64,000 nucleotides of DNA from Armatimonas rosea (GTDB lineage Bacteria > Armatimonadota > Armatimonadia > Armatimonadales > Armatimonadaceae). How positions within the stretch are numbered: position 1 is the first letter of the stretch; each line of letters begins with the position of its first letter. The notes beneath the pieces are model-generated. The model was not told the origin of the DNA. It searched no databases and worked only from the letters and a program-made list of their open reading frames with translations. Below, in pieces: positions 8,282-15,206 of the stretch. Location: NCBI RefSeq assembly GCF_014202505.1, contig NZ_JACHGW010000001.1:1054001-1118000 (forward strand), read 5' to 3'. Position numbers and translations under genes: made by a program.

Positions 8282-8467
8282 GGACTCGAGCCGTGCCCGG
8301 CGCTCGTCGGCGCGGTGGCTCGCCCGCTCACGCTTGCTGTAGCGCCCGCGCTGGTCTGCGTGGGCGCCGGCACCGCTGCGGTAGAGGGCACTGGTAAAGA
8401 GCGCCGACGGCAGGTGCTTGAGGGCTTTAAGCTGCTTGGTGGGTTGTGTGACGGGTATGCGTTTCAT
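8273..8467 (-). CDS. Small basic protein
   Basis: The 64-residue product (start MKRIPVTQPTKQLKAL) is strongly basic in its second half, with many Arg, His and Ala. A clear TAGGAG sits six bases before the ATG, which is the main reason to accept it. It overlaps the end of the HAF-like gene by 9 bp tail to tail. No family is recognised; a nucleic-acid-binding role is possible but unsupported. Confidence 0.5.
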   Translation of the reverse strand: MKRIPVTQPTKQLKALKHLPSALFTSALYRSGAGAHADQRGRYSKRERASHRADERRARLESLG

Positions 8468-8609
8468 GGTGATCTCCTACTCTCTCCCTCACTTTGGGGA
8501 CTCTCTCCCTCTCTATCGCAGTGAGACACCAAAGTGCTTAAGAAGTTACAGAAAGAGCGCATCGCTTCCCTTTCACGACTTCTTCATAACCCTCAGGTAC
8601 TGTGCCTCC

Positions 8610-9083
8610 ATGCTTGAAAAGACACGTGTGGGAGTCTTGCGCCACGAGGGGCAGTTTCAGCTGCGGGCAACCGAGGCGATCACGGCCGGGGAGCGGCTCT
8701 TTCGGATCGAGGGGGAGCGGACAAACACCCCGACACGCTACTCCGTCCAGCTCGACGAAACGACGCATATCGACTTAGGGGAGCGCCCACTGGAGGAGTT
8801 TCTGGACCGCTACTTCTGGCGCTTCATGAACCACCACTGCGAGCCGAGCACGTTTCTGCGCGGCGATGAGGTCTACGCGGCCCGTAACCTTGCGCCCTGG
8901 GACGAGCTCACCTTCAACTACAACACGACCGAGTACGACATGGCGGAGCCGTTTGACTGCCGCTGTGGGAGCCCGCACTGCCAAAGGGTCGTCCGTGGCT
9001 TTCGCTGGCTTCCCGCCGCCGAGCAAGAGGCGCTTCGGCCCTGGCTGGCACCGTACCTGCTGCGTCTCCTCGATAGTGCGTAA
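8610..9083 (+). CDS. SET-domain protein
   Basis: I place the start at 8610, where TACTGT lies 6 nt upstream in the leaderless pattern. The longer frame from 8418 adds no family-like sequence. The 157 residues contain the SET core: NHHCEPST (usual NHSCxPN), DELTFNYNTTEYD (usual ELTxDY), and a post-SET-like CRCGSPHC cysteine cluster. SET proteins transfer methyl groups from S-adenosylmethionine to lysines. The target is unknown. The gene lies 21 nt before the Pls/PosA-type synthetase. Confidence 0.85.
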   Translation: MLEKTRVGVLRHEGQFQLRATEAITAGERLFRIEGERTNTPTRYSVQLDETTHIDLGERPLEEFLDRYFWRFMNHHCEPSTFLRGDEVYAARNLAPWDELTFNYNTTEYDMAEPFDCRCGSPHCQRVVRGFRWLPAAEQEALRPWLAPYLLRLLDSA

Positions 9084-9089
9084 AGCCCG

Positions 9090-9095
9090 TACAAT
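9090..9095 (+). promoter_or_regulatory. -10 element before the synthetase gene
   Basis: TACAAT lies 9 nt before the ATG at 9105 and just after the SET-domain stop codon. It could give the synthetase its own nearly leaderless transcript. Confidence 0.45.
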
Positions 9096-9104
9096 GGGGA
9101 CAGT

Positions 9105-12100
9105 ATGACGACGCCTACCTGGCTCCCTGAGTTCTTCGAGCACGCCGTTCGCACCTGGCCCGATGCCCTTGCCATCGACATTCCCCCCGGCCCGACCCGG
9201 CCGGAGCGGACGACCCTCACCTACGCTGCGCTGGCCGAGCAGGTCGAGGCACTTCGTACGGCGATTCAGGACCATGTGGTGGGCGAGTGCATTGTCGCCA
9301 TCCTGCTGGGCCGCGATACCGAGCGCCTCTATGTCGCCCAGCTCGCGGTCTTGAGCGCGGGCGCGGCCTATCTCTGTATCGACCCCTCATTCCCCGACGA
9401 GCAAGTGCGTGAGATTCTCCGCGACTCCGCCGCCGTTCTGCTCCTCACCGACGCGGCCGGCCAAGCCCGCGCCGCGCGCGGGGAGTTTCCCGTGCGCGTG
9501 TTTAACCTCTCCGGAGGTAACCTCTCCCTCCCCCAGCCCCTCCCTCCCCCGGACGCTCATTCTTCGCTGGGGAAGAGAGGGGAGCCAAATTCGCTTTCCC
9601 CTTTCCCAGTGAGGTACGAACGCCCGGGAGAGGGGCTAGGGGAGAGGTTACTCCCGGAGAGGTTAGCCTACGTCATCTACACCTCGGGGACGACCGGGAA
9701 GCCCAAGGGGGTTCTGATCGAGCACCGGAGTATCGTCAGCCTGGTGCAGTCCGATCTTATGGAGTTCGGGCTCGGGCCGGGCGACCGCGTGGCCCAGGGA
9801 TCGTCGCCCGCCTATGACTCGTCGGTGGAGGAGCTCTGGCTCGCACTCGCCTCAGGGGCGACGGTCGTGGCGATGGACGACGACGCGGCGCGGCTGGGGC
9901 CGGACTTGGTGGGCTGGCTGCAGCGCGAGCGCATCACCGTGCTCTGTCCGCCGCCCACGCTTCTGCGAACCACCGGCTGCGAGAGTCCTGCCGAGCTCCT
10001 CCCCGCGCTCAAGCTGCTCTATGTCGGCGGCGAGGCACTCCCCCGCGATATCGCCGATACATGGGCCAAAGGGCGGCGGCTGGTCAATGGCTACGGCCCC
10101 ACGGAGTGCACGGTCACAGCCCTGCGCGGCGACGTTCGAGTCGGGGAGACGATCACGATTGGGACGCCCGTGCCGGGGCTAGAGTCCTGGGTGCTGGATA
10201 GTGCGCTGGACCTTGTCCCCGATGGCAGTGCGGGCGAGCTCTGTCTGGGAGGAGTCGGGCTGGCGCGGGGCTACCACCAGCGCCCCGAGCTCACTGCGGA
10301 GAAGTTTATCGACCACCCGACTCTGGGACGGCTCTACCGTACGGGCGATCTCGTCCACCGCGACCCGGCGAGCGGCGCGTTTCACTACCACGGGCGAATG
10401 GACTCGCAAGTGAAGCTCCGTGGCTACCGGATCGAGCTGGAGGCGATCGAGACCTGCCTGGCCGCCTGCCCCGGCGTCCGCGAGGCCGCCTGCTGTGTCC
10501 AAGGCAACGACCTCGCCGCGTTTATTGTCCCCGAGGAGGTGAGCGCGCCTCCCACCTTCGATGCGCTCCGTGCGGCCCTCCGTGAAGCCCTTCCCAGCTA
10601 CATGGTGCCCGCGCTCTTTGGAGTCTTGAGGGAGCTCCCGCGCAGTGTCGGCGGAAAGCTCAAGCGCGAGGGCCTGCCCCTGCTGAGCCGGGGGGAGCGA
10701 CCCATCGGGGAGCGGGAGTTTGTCGCACCCCGGACTGCGCGGGAGCGCGCACTGGCCGCTGCGGTTGCCCAGACACTGGCCCTGACCGGCGAGGTCTCGG
10801 TCACCGACGATTTTTTCCAGGAGCTGGGGGGCACCTCGCTTCAGGCGGCGCAGCTGATCTCCCGCCTCCGCACCGACCCCGCCACTGCCTCAGTCACGGT
10901 CCGCGAGCTCTACGAGGCTAGGACGGTCGCCGCGCTCGCCCTGCGCGTGACTCCGCCGCTGCCGCCCCAGCAGCAGCGCCCGCGACAGGCTCCCCTAGAC
11001 ACACGCGGCGAGCTACGGACCGGGGTCTTACAGGGGCTCTGGCTCTTGCTGGAGCTGACGGTGGCATCGTTTGCCGCCTACGAGGTTTTCTACAGCCTCC
11101 TGCCCGCACTCCTCGCACGCCTGGGAGTTGCGCTCCTGTTCCTGCTCACGCCACTCCTGCTCCTGGGGGGGCTCGTGCTCTACACGCCGCTTGCCGTCCT
11201 CGTCGCGGTGGCGGTCAAGCGCCTGCTGATCGGGAAGTACACCCCGCGCCGCGAGCCGGTCTGGGGGGCGTTCTACCTTCGGCACTGGATCGTGGTCCAG
11301 ACCGCGCGGCTGATTCCCTGGCCCGTGCTGGGGGGGACGGAGTTTCAGTGCATGGTGCTCCGGGCACTCGGGGCGCGGATTGGGCAGCGCGTGCACCTCC
11401 ACCGCGGGGTGGACCTGACCCAAGGTGGCTGGGACCTGCTGACCCTCGCCGATGATGTCACGGTAGGCCAGGACGCGGCCCTGCGTCTGGTCGAGCTGGA
11501 GAGCCGGGAGCTGGTGCTCGGCCCGATCACGCTGGGGGAGGGCGCGACGCTGGAGGTGCGTGCCGGAGTCGCGCCGGGCGGAGCTCTGGAGCCGGGTGCC
11601 TCTCTGACCGCGCTCTCGTCGCTGCCCGCTGGCGCGACCGTGCCCGCGGGCGAGCGCTGGGACGGCATCCCGGCACGTCCCACGGGAGCGACACCGCCTG
11701 CTCCCGTGCCCACACAACACCCGCCCACGCTCTCGCCGCTTGCCTACAGTGTCGCGCTCCTGCTCGCACAGAGCGCCCTCTGGTCGGTGCTGGCCCTGCC
11801 GCTGGAGCTCCTTAGCCTCGGGGCGCTGGTCTGGGTAAAGGCCTCGGACGCGCTCCCGCTCTACACCGCACTTCTCACTCTCTCGCTCCCTCTCACTCTG
11901 GCACTGGAGGCCCTCGCCGTGCGCGCCTTGGGCCGGGTCTCCCAGGGCGTCCTCCCGCGCTGGAGCCTGGCCTACCTGCGGGTCTGGCTCAAGGCGGGGC
12001 TCGTGGATACGGCGGGGGAGTGGCTCAGTGGCGCGCTCTTCTGGCCGCTCTGGCTCCGTGCCGCGGGGATGCGGGTCGGGGCGGGCTGCGAGATCAGCAC

Positions 12101-13055
12101 GATTATCGACGTCGTCCCAGAGCTCATTGAGATCGGCCCGGAGACCTTCTTCGCCGATGGCATCTACCTCGGTGGTCCGCGGGTCCACCGTGGCACGGTG
12201 ACCCTGGCGAGCGTGCAGATCGGCACCAATGTCTTTCTGGGAAACCACGTGGTGGTCGCGGGCGGCCAGCGACTCCCCGACAATCTCCTCCTTGGTGTTT
12301 GCACGGTCGCCGACGATCAGCTTATGCACGAGGGGAGCTCCTGGTTTGGCCACCCGCCCTTTGCGCTTCCCCACCGCGAGATAGTGGCGTGCGACCGGAG
12401 CCTCACCCACAGTCCCTCCGCGATCCGCTATGTCAATCGTGTTTTCTGGGAGACCCTGCGTTTCGCCCTGCCCGTAGTCCCCGCCCTCGTGCTCTACGAG
12501 AGCCTCTCTGCGATGGCGACGGGCGGGCTTGCGATCCCTCTGGCGGCACTGGCGGGCACGAGCGCCCTCTGCTTGCTGATCCTCGCGCTCAAGTGGCTCT
12601 TGCTGGGCCGCGCGCGCCCCGGTACCCACCCGCTCTGGTCGTGCTGGTGTAGCCGCTGGGACTTTCTCTATGTCGCCTGGGGAGTCTACGCCCGTGGGAC
12701 ACTCACGGCTCTGGAGGGCACGCCGCTCCTCACTCTCTACCTGCGTGCCATGGGGCTGAAGCTCGGAAAAGGGGTTGTCCTAGGCAGTGGCTTCTCTCAG
12801 GTGGTAGACCCCGACATGATCGAGCTCGGCGACGGTGCCACGGTGACGGCGGCGTTCCAAGCCCACACGTTCGAGGACCGTGTCTTAAAGCTTGATAAAG
12901 TCCGAATCGGGGCCAGTGCGACTGTCGGGAGCAACACCGTCCCCCTCTACGGCGCCACAACAGGGGAGGGAGCCTATGTCGCGCCGCATAGTGTGATCAT
13001 GAAGGACGAGCACCTACTCCCGCACCGGCACTACGAAGGAGCCCCCACGCGGTGA
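9105..13055 (+). CDS. Pls/PosA-family non-ribosomal peptide synthetase
   Basis: The 1316 residues comprise an adenylation domain (about 1-530; YIYTSGTTGKPKG-type loop, YDSSVEELW, GYGPTE and YRTGD motifs) and a carrier domain with LGGTSL near residue 575. A long C-terminal part has several membrane helices and left-handed beta-helix-like repeats (about 640-1316). There is no classical condensation or thioesterase domain. This order matches the epsilon-poly-lysine synthetase type (Pls/PosA), which activates one basic amino acid and polymerises it at the membrane. The substrate cannot be read reliably here. A palindromic repeat adds about 54 residues (134-187) just before the ATP-binding loop. 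The next gene starts inside its stop codon. Confidence 0.88.
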   Translation: MTTPTWLPEFFEHAVRTWPDALAIDIPPGPTRPERTTLTYAALAEQVEALRTAIQDHVVGECIVAILLGRDTERLYVAQLAVLSAGAAYLCIDPSFPDEQVREILRDSAAVLLLTDAAGQARAARGEFPVRVFNLSGGNLSLPQPLPPPDAHSSLGKRGEPNSLSPFPVRYERPGEGLGERLLPERLAYVIYTSGTTGKPKGVLIEHRSIVSLVQSDLMEFGLGPGDRVAQGSSPAYDSSVEELWLALASGATVVAMDDDAARLGPDLVGWLQRERITVLCPPPTLLRTTGCESPAELLPALKLLYVGGEALPRDIADTWAKGRRLVNGYGPTECTVTALRGDVRVGETITIGTPVPGLESWVLDSALDLVPDGSAGELCLGGVGLARGYHQRPELTAEKFIDHPTLGRLYRTGDLVHRDPASGAFHYHGRMDSQVKLRGYRIELEAIETCLAACPGVREAACCVQGNDLAAFIVPEEVSAPPTFDALRAALREALPSYMVPALFGVLRELPRSVGGKLKREGLPLLSRGERPIGEREFVAPRTARERALAAAVAQTLALTGEVSVTDDFFQELGGTSLQAAQLISRLRTDPATASVTVRELYEARTVAALALRVTPPLPPQQQRPRQAPLDTRGELRTGVLQGLWLLLELTVASFAAYEVFYSLLPALLARLGVALLFLLTPLLLLGGLVLYTPLAVLVAVAVKRLLIGKYTPRREPVWGAFYLRHWIVVQTARLIPWPVLGGTEFQCMVLRALGARIGQRVHLHRGVDLTQGGWDLLTLADDVTVGQDAALRLVELESRELVLGPITLGEGATLEVRAGVAPGGALEPGASLTALSSLPAGATVPAGERWDGIPARPTGATPPAPVPTQHPPTLSPLAYSVALLLAQSALWSVLALPLELLSLGALVWVKASDALPLYTALLTLSLPLTLALEALAVRALGRVSQGVLPRWSLAYLRVWLKAGLVDTAGEWLSGALFWPLWLRAAGMRVGAGCEISTIIDVVPELIEIGPETFFADGIYLGGPRVHRGTVTLASVQIGTNVFLGNHVVVAGGQRLPDNLLLGVCTVADDQLMHEGSSWFGHPPFALPHREIVACDRSLTHSPSAIRYVNRVFWETLRFALPVVPALVLYESLSAMATGGLAIPLAALAGTSALCLLILALKWLLLGRARPGTHPLWSCWCSRWDFLYVAWGVYARGTLTALEGTPLLTLYLRAMGLKLGKGVVLGSGFSQVVDPDMIELGDGATVTAAFQAHTFEDRVLKLDKVRIGASATVGSNTVPLYGATTGEGAYVAPHSVIMKDEHLLPHRHYEGAPTR
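9504..9664. repeat. In-frame palindromic repeat inside the adenylation domain (family B, copy 1)
   Basis: The 161-bp element is an imperfect inverted repeat: AACCTCTCC(GGAGG)TAACCTCTCCC at one end pairs with GGGGAGAGGTTACTCCCGGAGAGGTT at the other, and the similarity continues through arms of about 75 nt. It stays open in the frame of the synthetase and encodes a Pro/Gly/Leu-rich segment. The same element recurs at 13055-13251 in the next gene. Confidence 0.85.
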
Positions 13056-14173
13056 GTAACCTCTCCCACCCCCAGCCCCTCCCCGGGTACCCTCTGGGTG
13101 CGGACGCTCATTCTTCGCTGGGGAAGAGAGGGGAGCAAATCCCCTTAGATTCCCCTTTCCCAGCGAGGAACGACGGGTACCCTCTGGGTGCGGGAGAGGG
13201 GCTAGGGGAGAGGTTATCGGGGGCAGGGGGAGAGGTTACTCCCGGAGAGGTGACCCGCCTTCCCGCACTCGACCTCGCCCGTGGGATCGCGGTGGTGGGG
13301 ATGATCTACATGCACTTCGTGGGCTCGAAGCTCGCGACAATCCTCGAAGGCCGGGCGGCGGCGCTGTTTTTTATCCTCGCGGGGATCGCCTGGGCGCTCT
13401 CCGGAAAGTCACGTGCGCGTCGGGCCTTGGTGCTGGCGGCGTTTGGCGTGCTCTTCCACCGCCTCGTCTGGCCGACTGAGGTGCTCGTGCCGCTGGCGCT
13501 GATGATGCTTCTCTGTCAGGGCCTCTGGCGACGAGGACCATGGGCCGTGGGGGGCGCGCTGACACTGGTCTTGGCAGTTACGCCGCTGGCGCAGGCACGC
13601 TTTTCCTCGCTGATCGTGAGCGACTGGCTCGACGACGGTAGCCACCTTGCCGATCACACCCTGGGCTGGCCGACCCTGCGGGCGCTGGTGCTGGACGGTA
13701 ACTACCCGCTCCTGCCGTGGCTGGCACTGCCGCTCTTGGGGATGCTCGCGGTGGCGGGCACGGGGCTGACGGCGCGGCGCACGCGGCTCTGGTTTTTTTG
13801 TGCCCTCCCCCTGGCCGCGTTGGCGCAGTGTCTTGGCCCTGCCACCTGGGTGCCGACCACACTGCCGTTTCTCCTGCGGATCGGGAGCACGGCGGCGGCG
13901 CTGATCGCTGGCCTCCTCTGGTGGGATGCTGCCCGAGGGCTGCCGCGCTTCACGCTCCCGCTGGCAGCGCTGGGGCGGCTCTCACTCACACACTACGTCG
14001 GGCATATCGTGCTGGTCTTTGCCCCCCTGCGCCTGCTCTACCCCGATGAAGACTGGCCGCTCCGTGTGGGGCTTGCCGCGTTCTTAGGCTACGTGGCAGT
14101 GGCCATGCCGCTGAGCATGCTCTGGCTACGGCGCTCTCCGCACGGGCCGCTGGAGACTCTCTGGAGAAAATAA
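13052..14173 (+). CDS. Multi-pass membrane acyltransferase-like protein
   Basis: The GTG start overlaps the synthetase TGA (GTGA), with AAGGAG upstream, so translation is coupled. The 373-residue product has about 10 membrane helices and begins, after a repeat-derived head of about 66 residues, with LPALDLARGIAVVGM. That resembles the first helix of DUF418/DUF1624-type (HGSNAT-like) acyltransferases. A GTG at 13250 may be the ancestral start. The context suggests it modifies or exports the synthetase product; that is inference. Confidence 0.7.
   Translation: MSNLSHPQPLPGYPLGADAHSSLGKRGEQIPLDSPFPARNDGYPLGAGEGLGERLSGAGGEVTPGEVTRLPALDLARGIAVVGMIYMHFVGSKLATILEGRAAALFFILAGIAWALSGKSRARRALVLAAFGVLFHRLVWPTEVLVPLALMMLLCQGLWRRGPWAVGGALTLVLAVTPLAQARFSSLIVSDWLDDGSHLADHTLGWPTLRALVLDGNYPLLPWLALPLLGMLAVAGTGLTARRTRLWFFCALPLAALAQCLGPATWVPTTLPFLLRIGSTAAALIAGLLWWDAARGLPRFTLPLAALGRLSLTHYVGHIVLVFAPLRLLYPDEDWPLRVGLAAFLGYVAVAMPLSMLWLRRSPHGPLETLWRK
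13055..13251. repeat. In-frame palindromic repeat at a gene start (family B, copy 2)
   Basis: It shares long stretches with copy 1, including GACGCTCATTCTTCGCTGGG and GGGCTAGGGGAGAGGTTA. Each arm carries an extra unit, CGGGTACCCTCTGGGTGCGG (13084-13103 and 13174-13193), that copy 1 lacks. It forms the first 66 codons of the acyltransferase-like gene. Confidence 0.85.
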
Positions 14174-14205
14174 AAACCGAGCAAGGGCTCTTCCCTGCTC
14201 GGTTT
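14174..14205. terminator. Bidirectional rho-independent terminator
   Basis: AACCGAGCA-GGG pairs with CCC-TGCTCGGTT around a short loop. There is a T-rich run after it and an A-run before it. It lies between the convergent ends of the acyltransferase-like gene and yebC and could serve both. Confidence 0.75.
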
Positions 14206-14223
14206 CGTTTATCTGACGTGTGA

Positions 14224-14964
14224 CTAGTCTTCGAGAGCCTCTTCGCTGAGCTCCAGGTTATGGTAGACATTCTGCACATCGTCGTTGTCTTCCAGGGCAT
14301 CCAAGAGCTTGAGGACTTTCTTCTGCTCCGCCACATCGAGCTCCGCACGCGTGGTCGGGATCTGCTGGATATCGGCCGACGAGGTCGCGATCTTGGCGGC
14401 GTCTAGGGCATCACGGACGGTCGCGAAGTCCTCAAAGGCCGTTGTCACCTCAAAGCCGCCATCCTCGCTGGGCTGCACGTCTTCTGCACCCGCCTCGATC
14501 GCGACCTCCATCAGGACCTCTTCGGTCGTGACACCAGGGTCGATCACTAGGATGCCCTTGCGCTCGAAGAGATACGCGACACTCCCGGAGTCTCCAATGC
14601 GCCCGCCGTTCTTGGCGAAGGCGCTGCGTAGCTCGGGGTAGGTGCGGTTGATATTATCGGTGAGCGACTCGACAATGATGGCGACACCGCCGGGGCCATA
14701 GCCCTCAAAGGTGCGCTCGTCCAGGTTGCCGCCATCGAGCTCACCGGTTCCGCGCTGGATCGCGCGCTTGATCGTGTCCGCGGGCACCGAGTTCTGCTTT
14801 GCGGTCTGAACCGCCATGCGCAGTCGGATATTGGTGTCCGGGTTGCCGCCGCCCTTGGCCGCGATAATGATCTCTTTTGCCAGCTTGGTAAAGAGCTTGC
14901 CGCGCACGGCGTCTTGCTTGCCTTTGCGGAGCCGAATATTATGCCACTTACTATGGCCAGACAT
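14224..14964 (-). CDS. yebC: YebC/PmpR-family regulatory protein
   Basis: The 246-residue protein begins with the family hallmark MSGHSKWHNIRLRKGKQD and keeps the three-domain length of the family. The conserved blocks IKRAIQRGTGE and YGPGGVAIIVE are present. Members are DNA-binding regulators or ribosome-associated translation factors that help decode difficult stretches. A GGAGGA site and a TAAAAT hexamer precede the start. It is the only obvious housekeeping gene between two specialised clusters. Confidence 0.95.
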   Translation of the reverse strand: MSGHSKWHNIRLRKGKQDAVRGKLFTKLAKEIIIAAKGGGNPDTNIRLRMAVQTAKQNSVPADTIKRAIQRGTGELDGGNLDERTFEGYGPGGVAIIVESLTDNINRTYPELRSAFAKNGGRIGDSGSVAYLFERKGILVIDPGVTTEEVLMEVAIEAGAEDVQPSEDGGFEVTTAFEDFATVRDALDAAKIATSSADIQQIPTTRAELDVAEQKKVLKLLDALEDNDDVQNVYHNLELSEEALED

Positions 14965-15206
14965 AGTTCTTAAAATCCTCCGCTCGATTTTACCGCATGT
15001 GAGGAAGGGGAGGCGAAAAAGCGGGGAGCAGCTTCAGGAGGCCCGCACAGGCTCCAGCGCCCACTCCCCATGGTTGGTTGATAAACAGGATGGTTTCTAC
15101 GATCTCCCTAACTCCACCTGTGCCACTGCCAAGGCAGTAAAAGTACAGGGTCACTATAGAACACGATCCTTACACAGGCCTTACACTTAGGCTTACACTT
15201 TTGTGT
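14965..15206. promoter_or_regulatory. Intergenic region with TTACAC direct repeats
   Basis: This 242-bp gap lies between yebC and the SARP gene and holds no convincing gene. Three direct repeats TTACAC(A/T) start at 15170, 15181 and 15193, an 11-12 bp spacing. On the minus strand the last repeat is followed 11 nt later by TATAGT (about 15142-15147), a possible -10. SARP-family regulators are known to bind direct heptamer repeats with 11-bp spacing near the -10. A small ACAC-TTTT-GTGT hairpin lies at 15195-15206. The yebC promoter (TAAAAT, GGAGGA) is at the yebC end. Confidence 0.45.

Noticed and set aside
11028-12629. Minus-strand open frame of 533 codons
   Set aside because: It lies wholly antisense to the Pls/PosA-type synthetase and shows only Arg/Gln/Glu-rich shadow composition.
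14965-15206. Small open frame (about 33 codons) upstream of yebC on the minus strand
   Set aside because: It has no ribosome site or recognisable sequence and ends just before yebC, so I do not count it as a gene.
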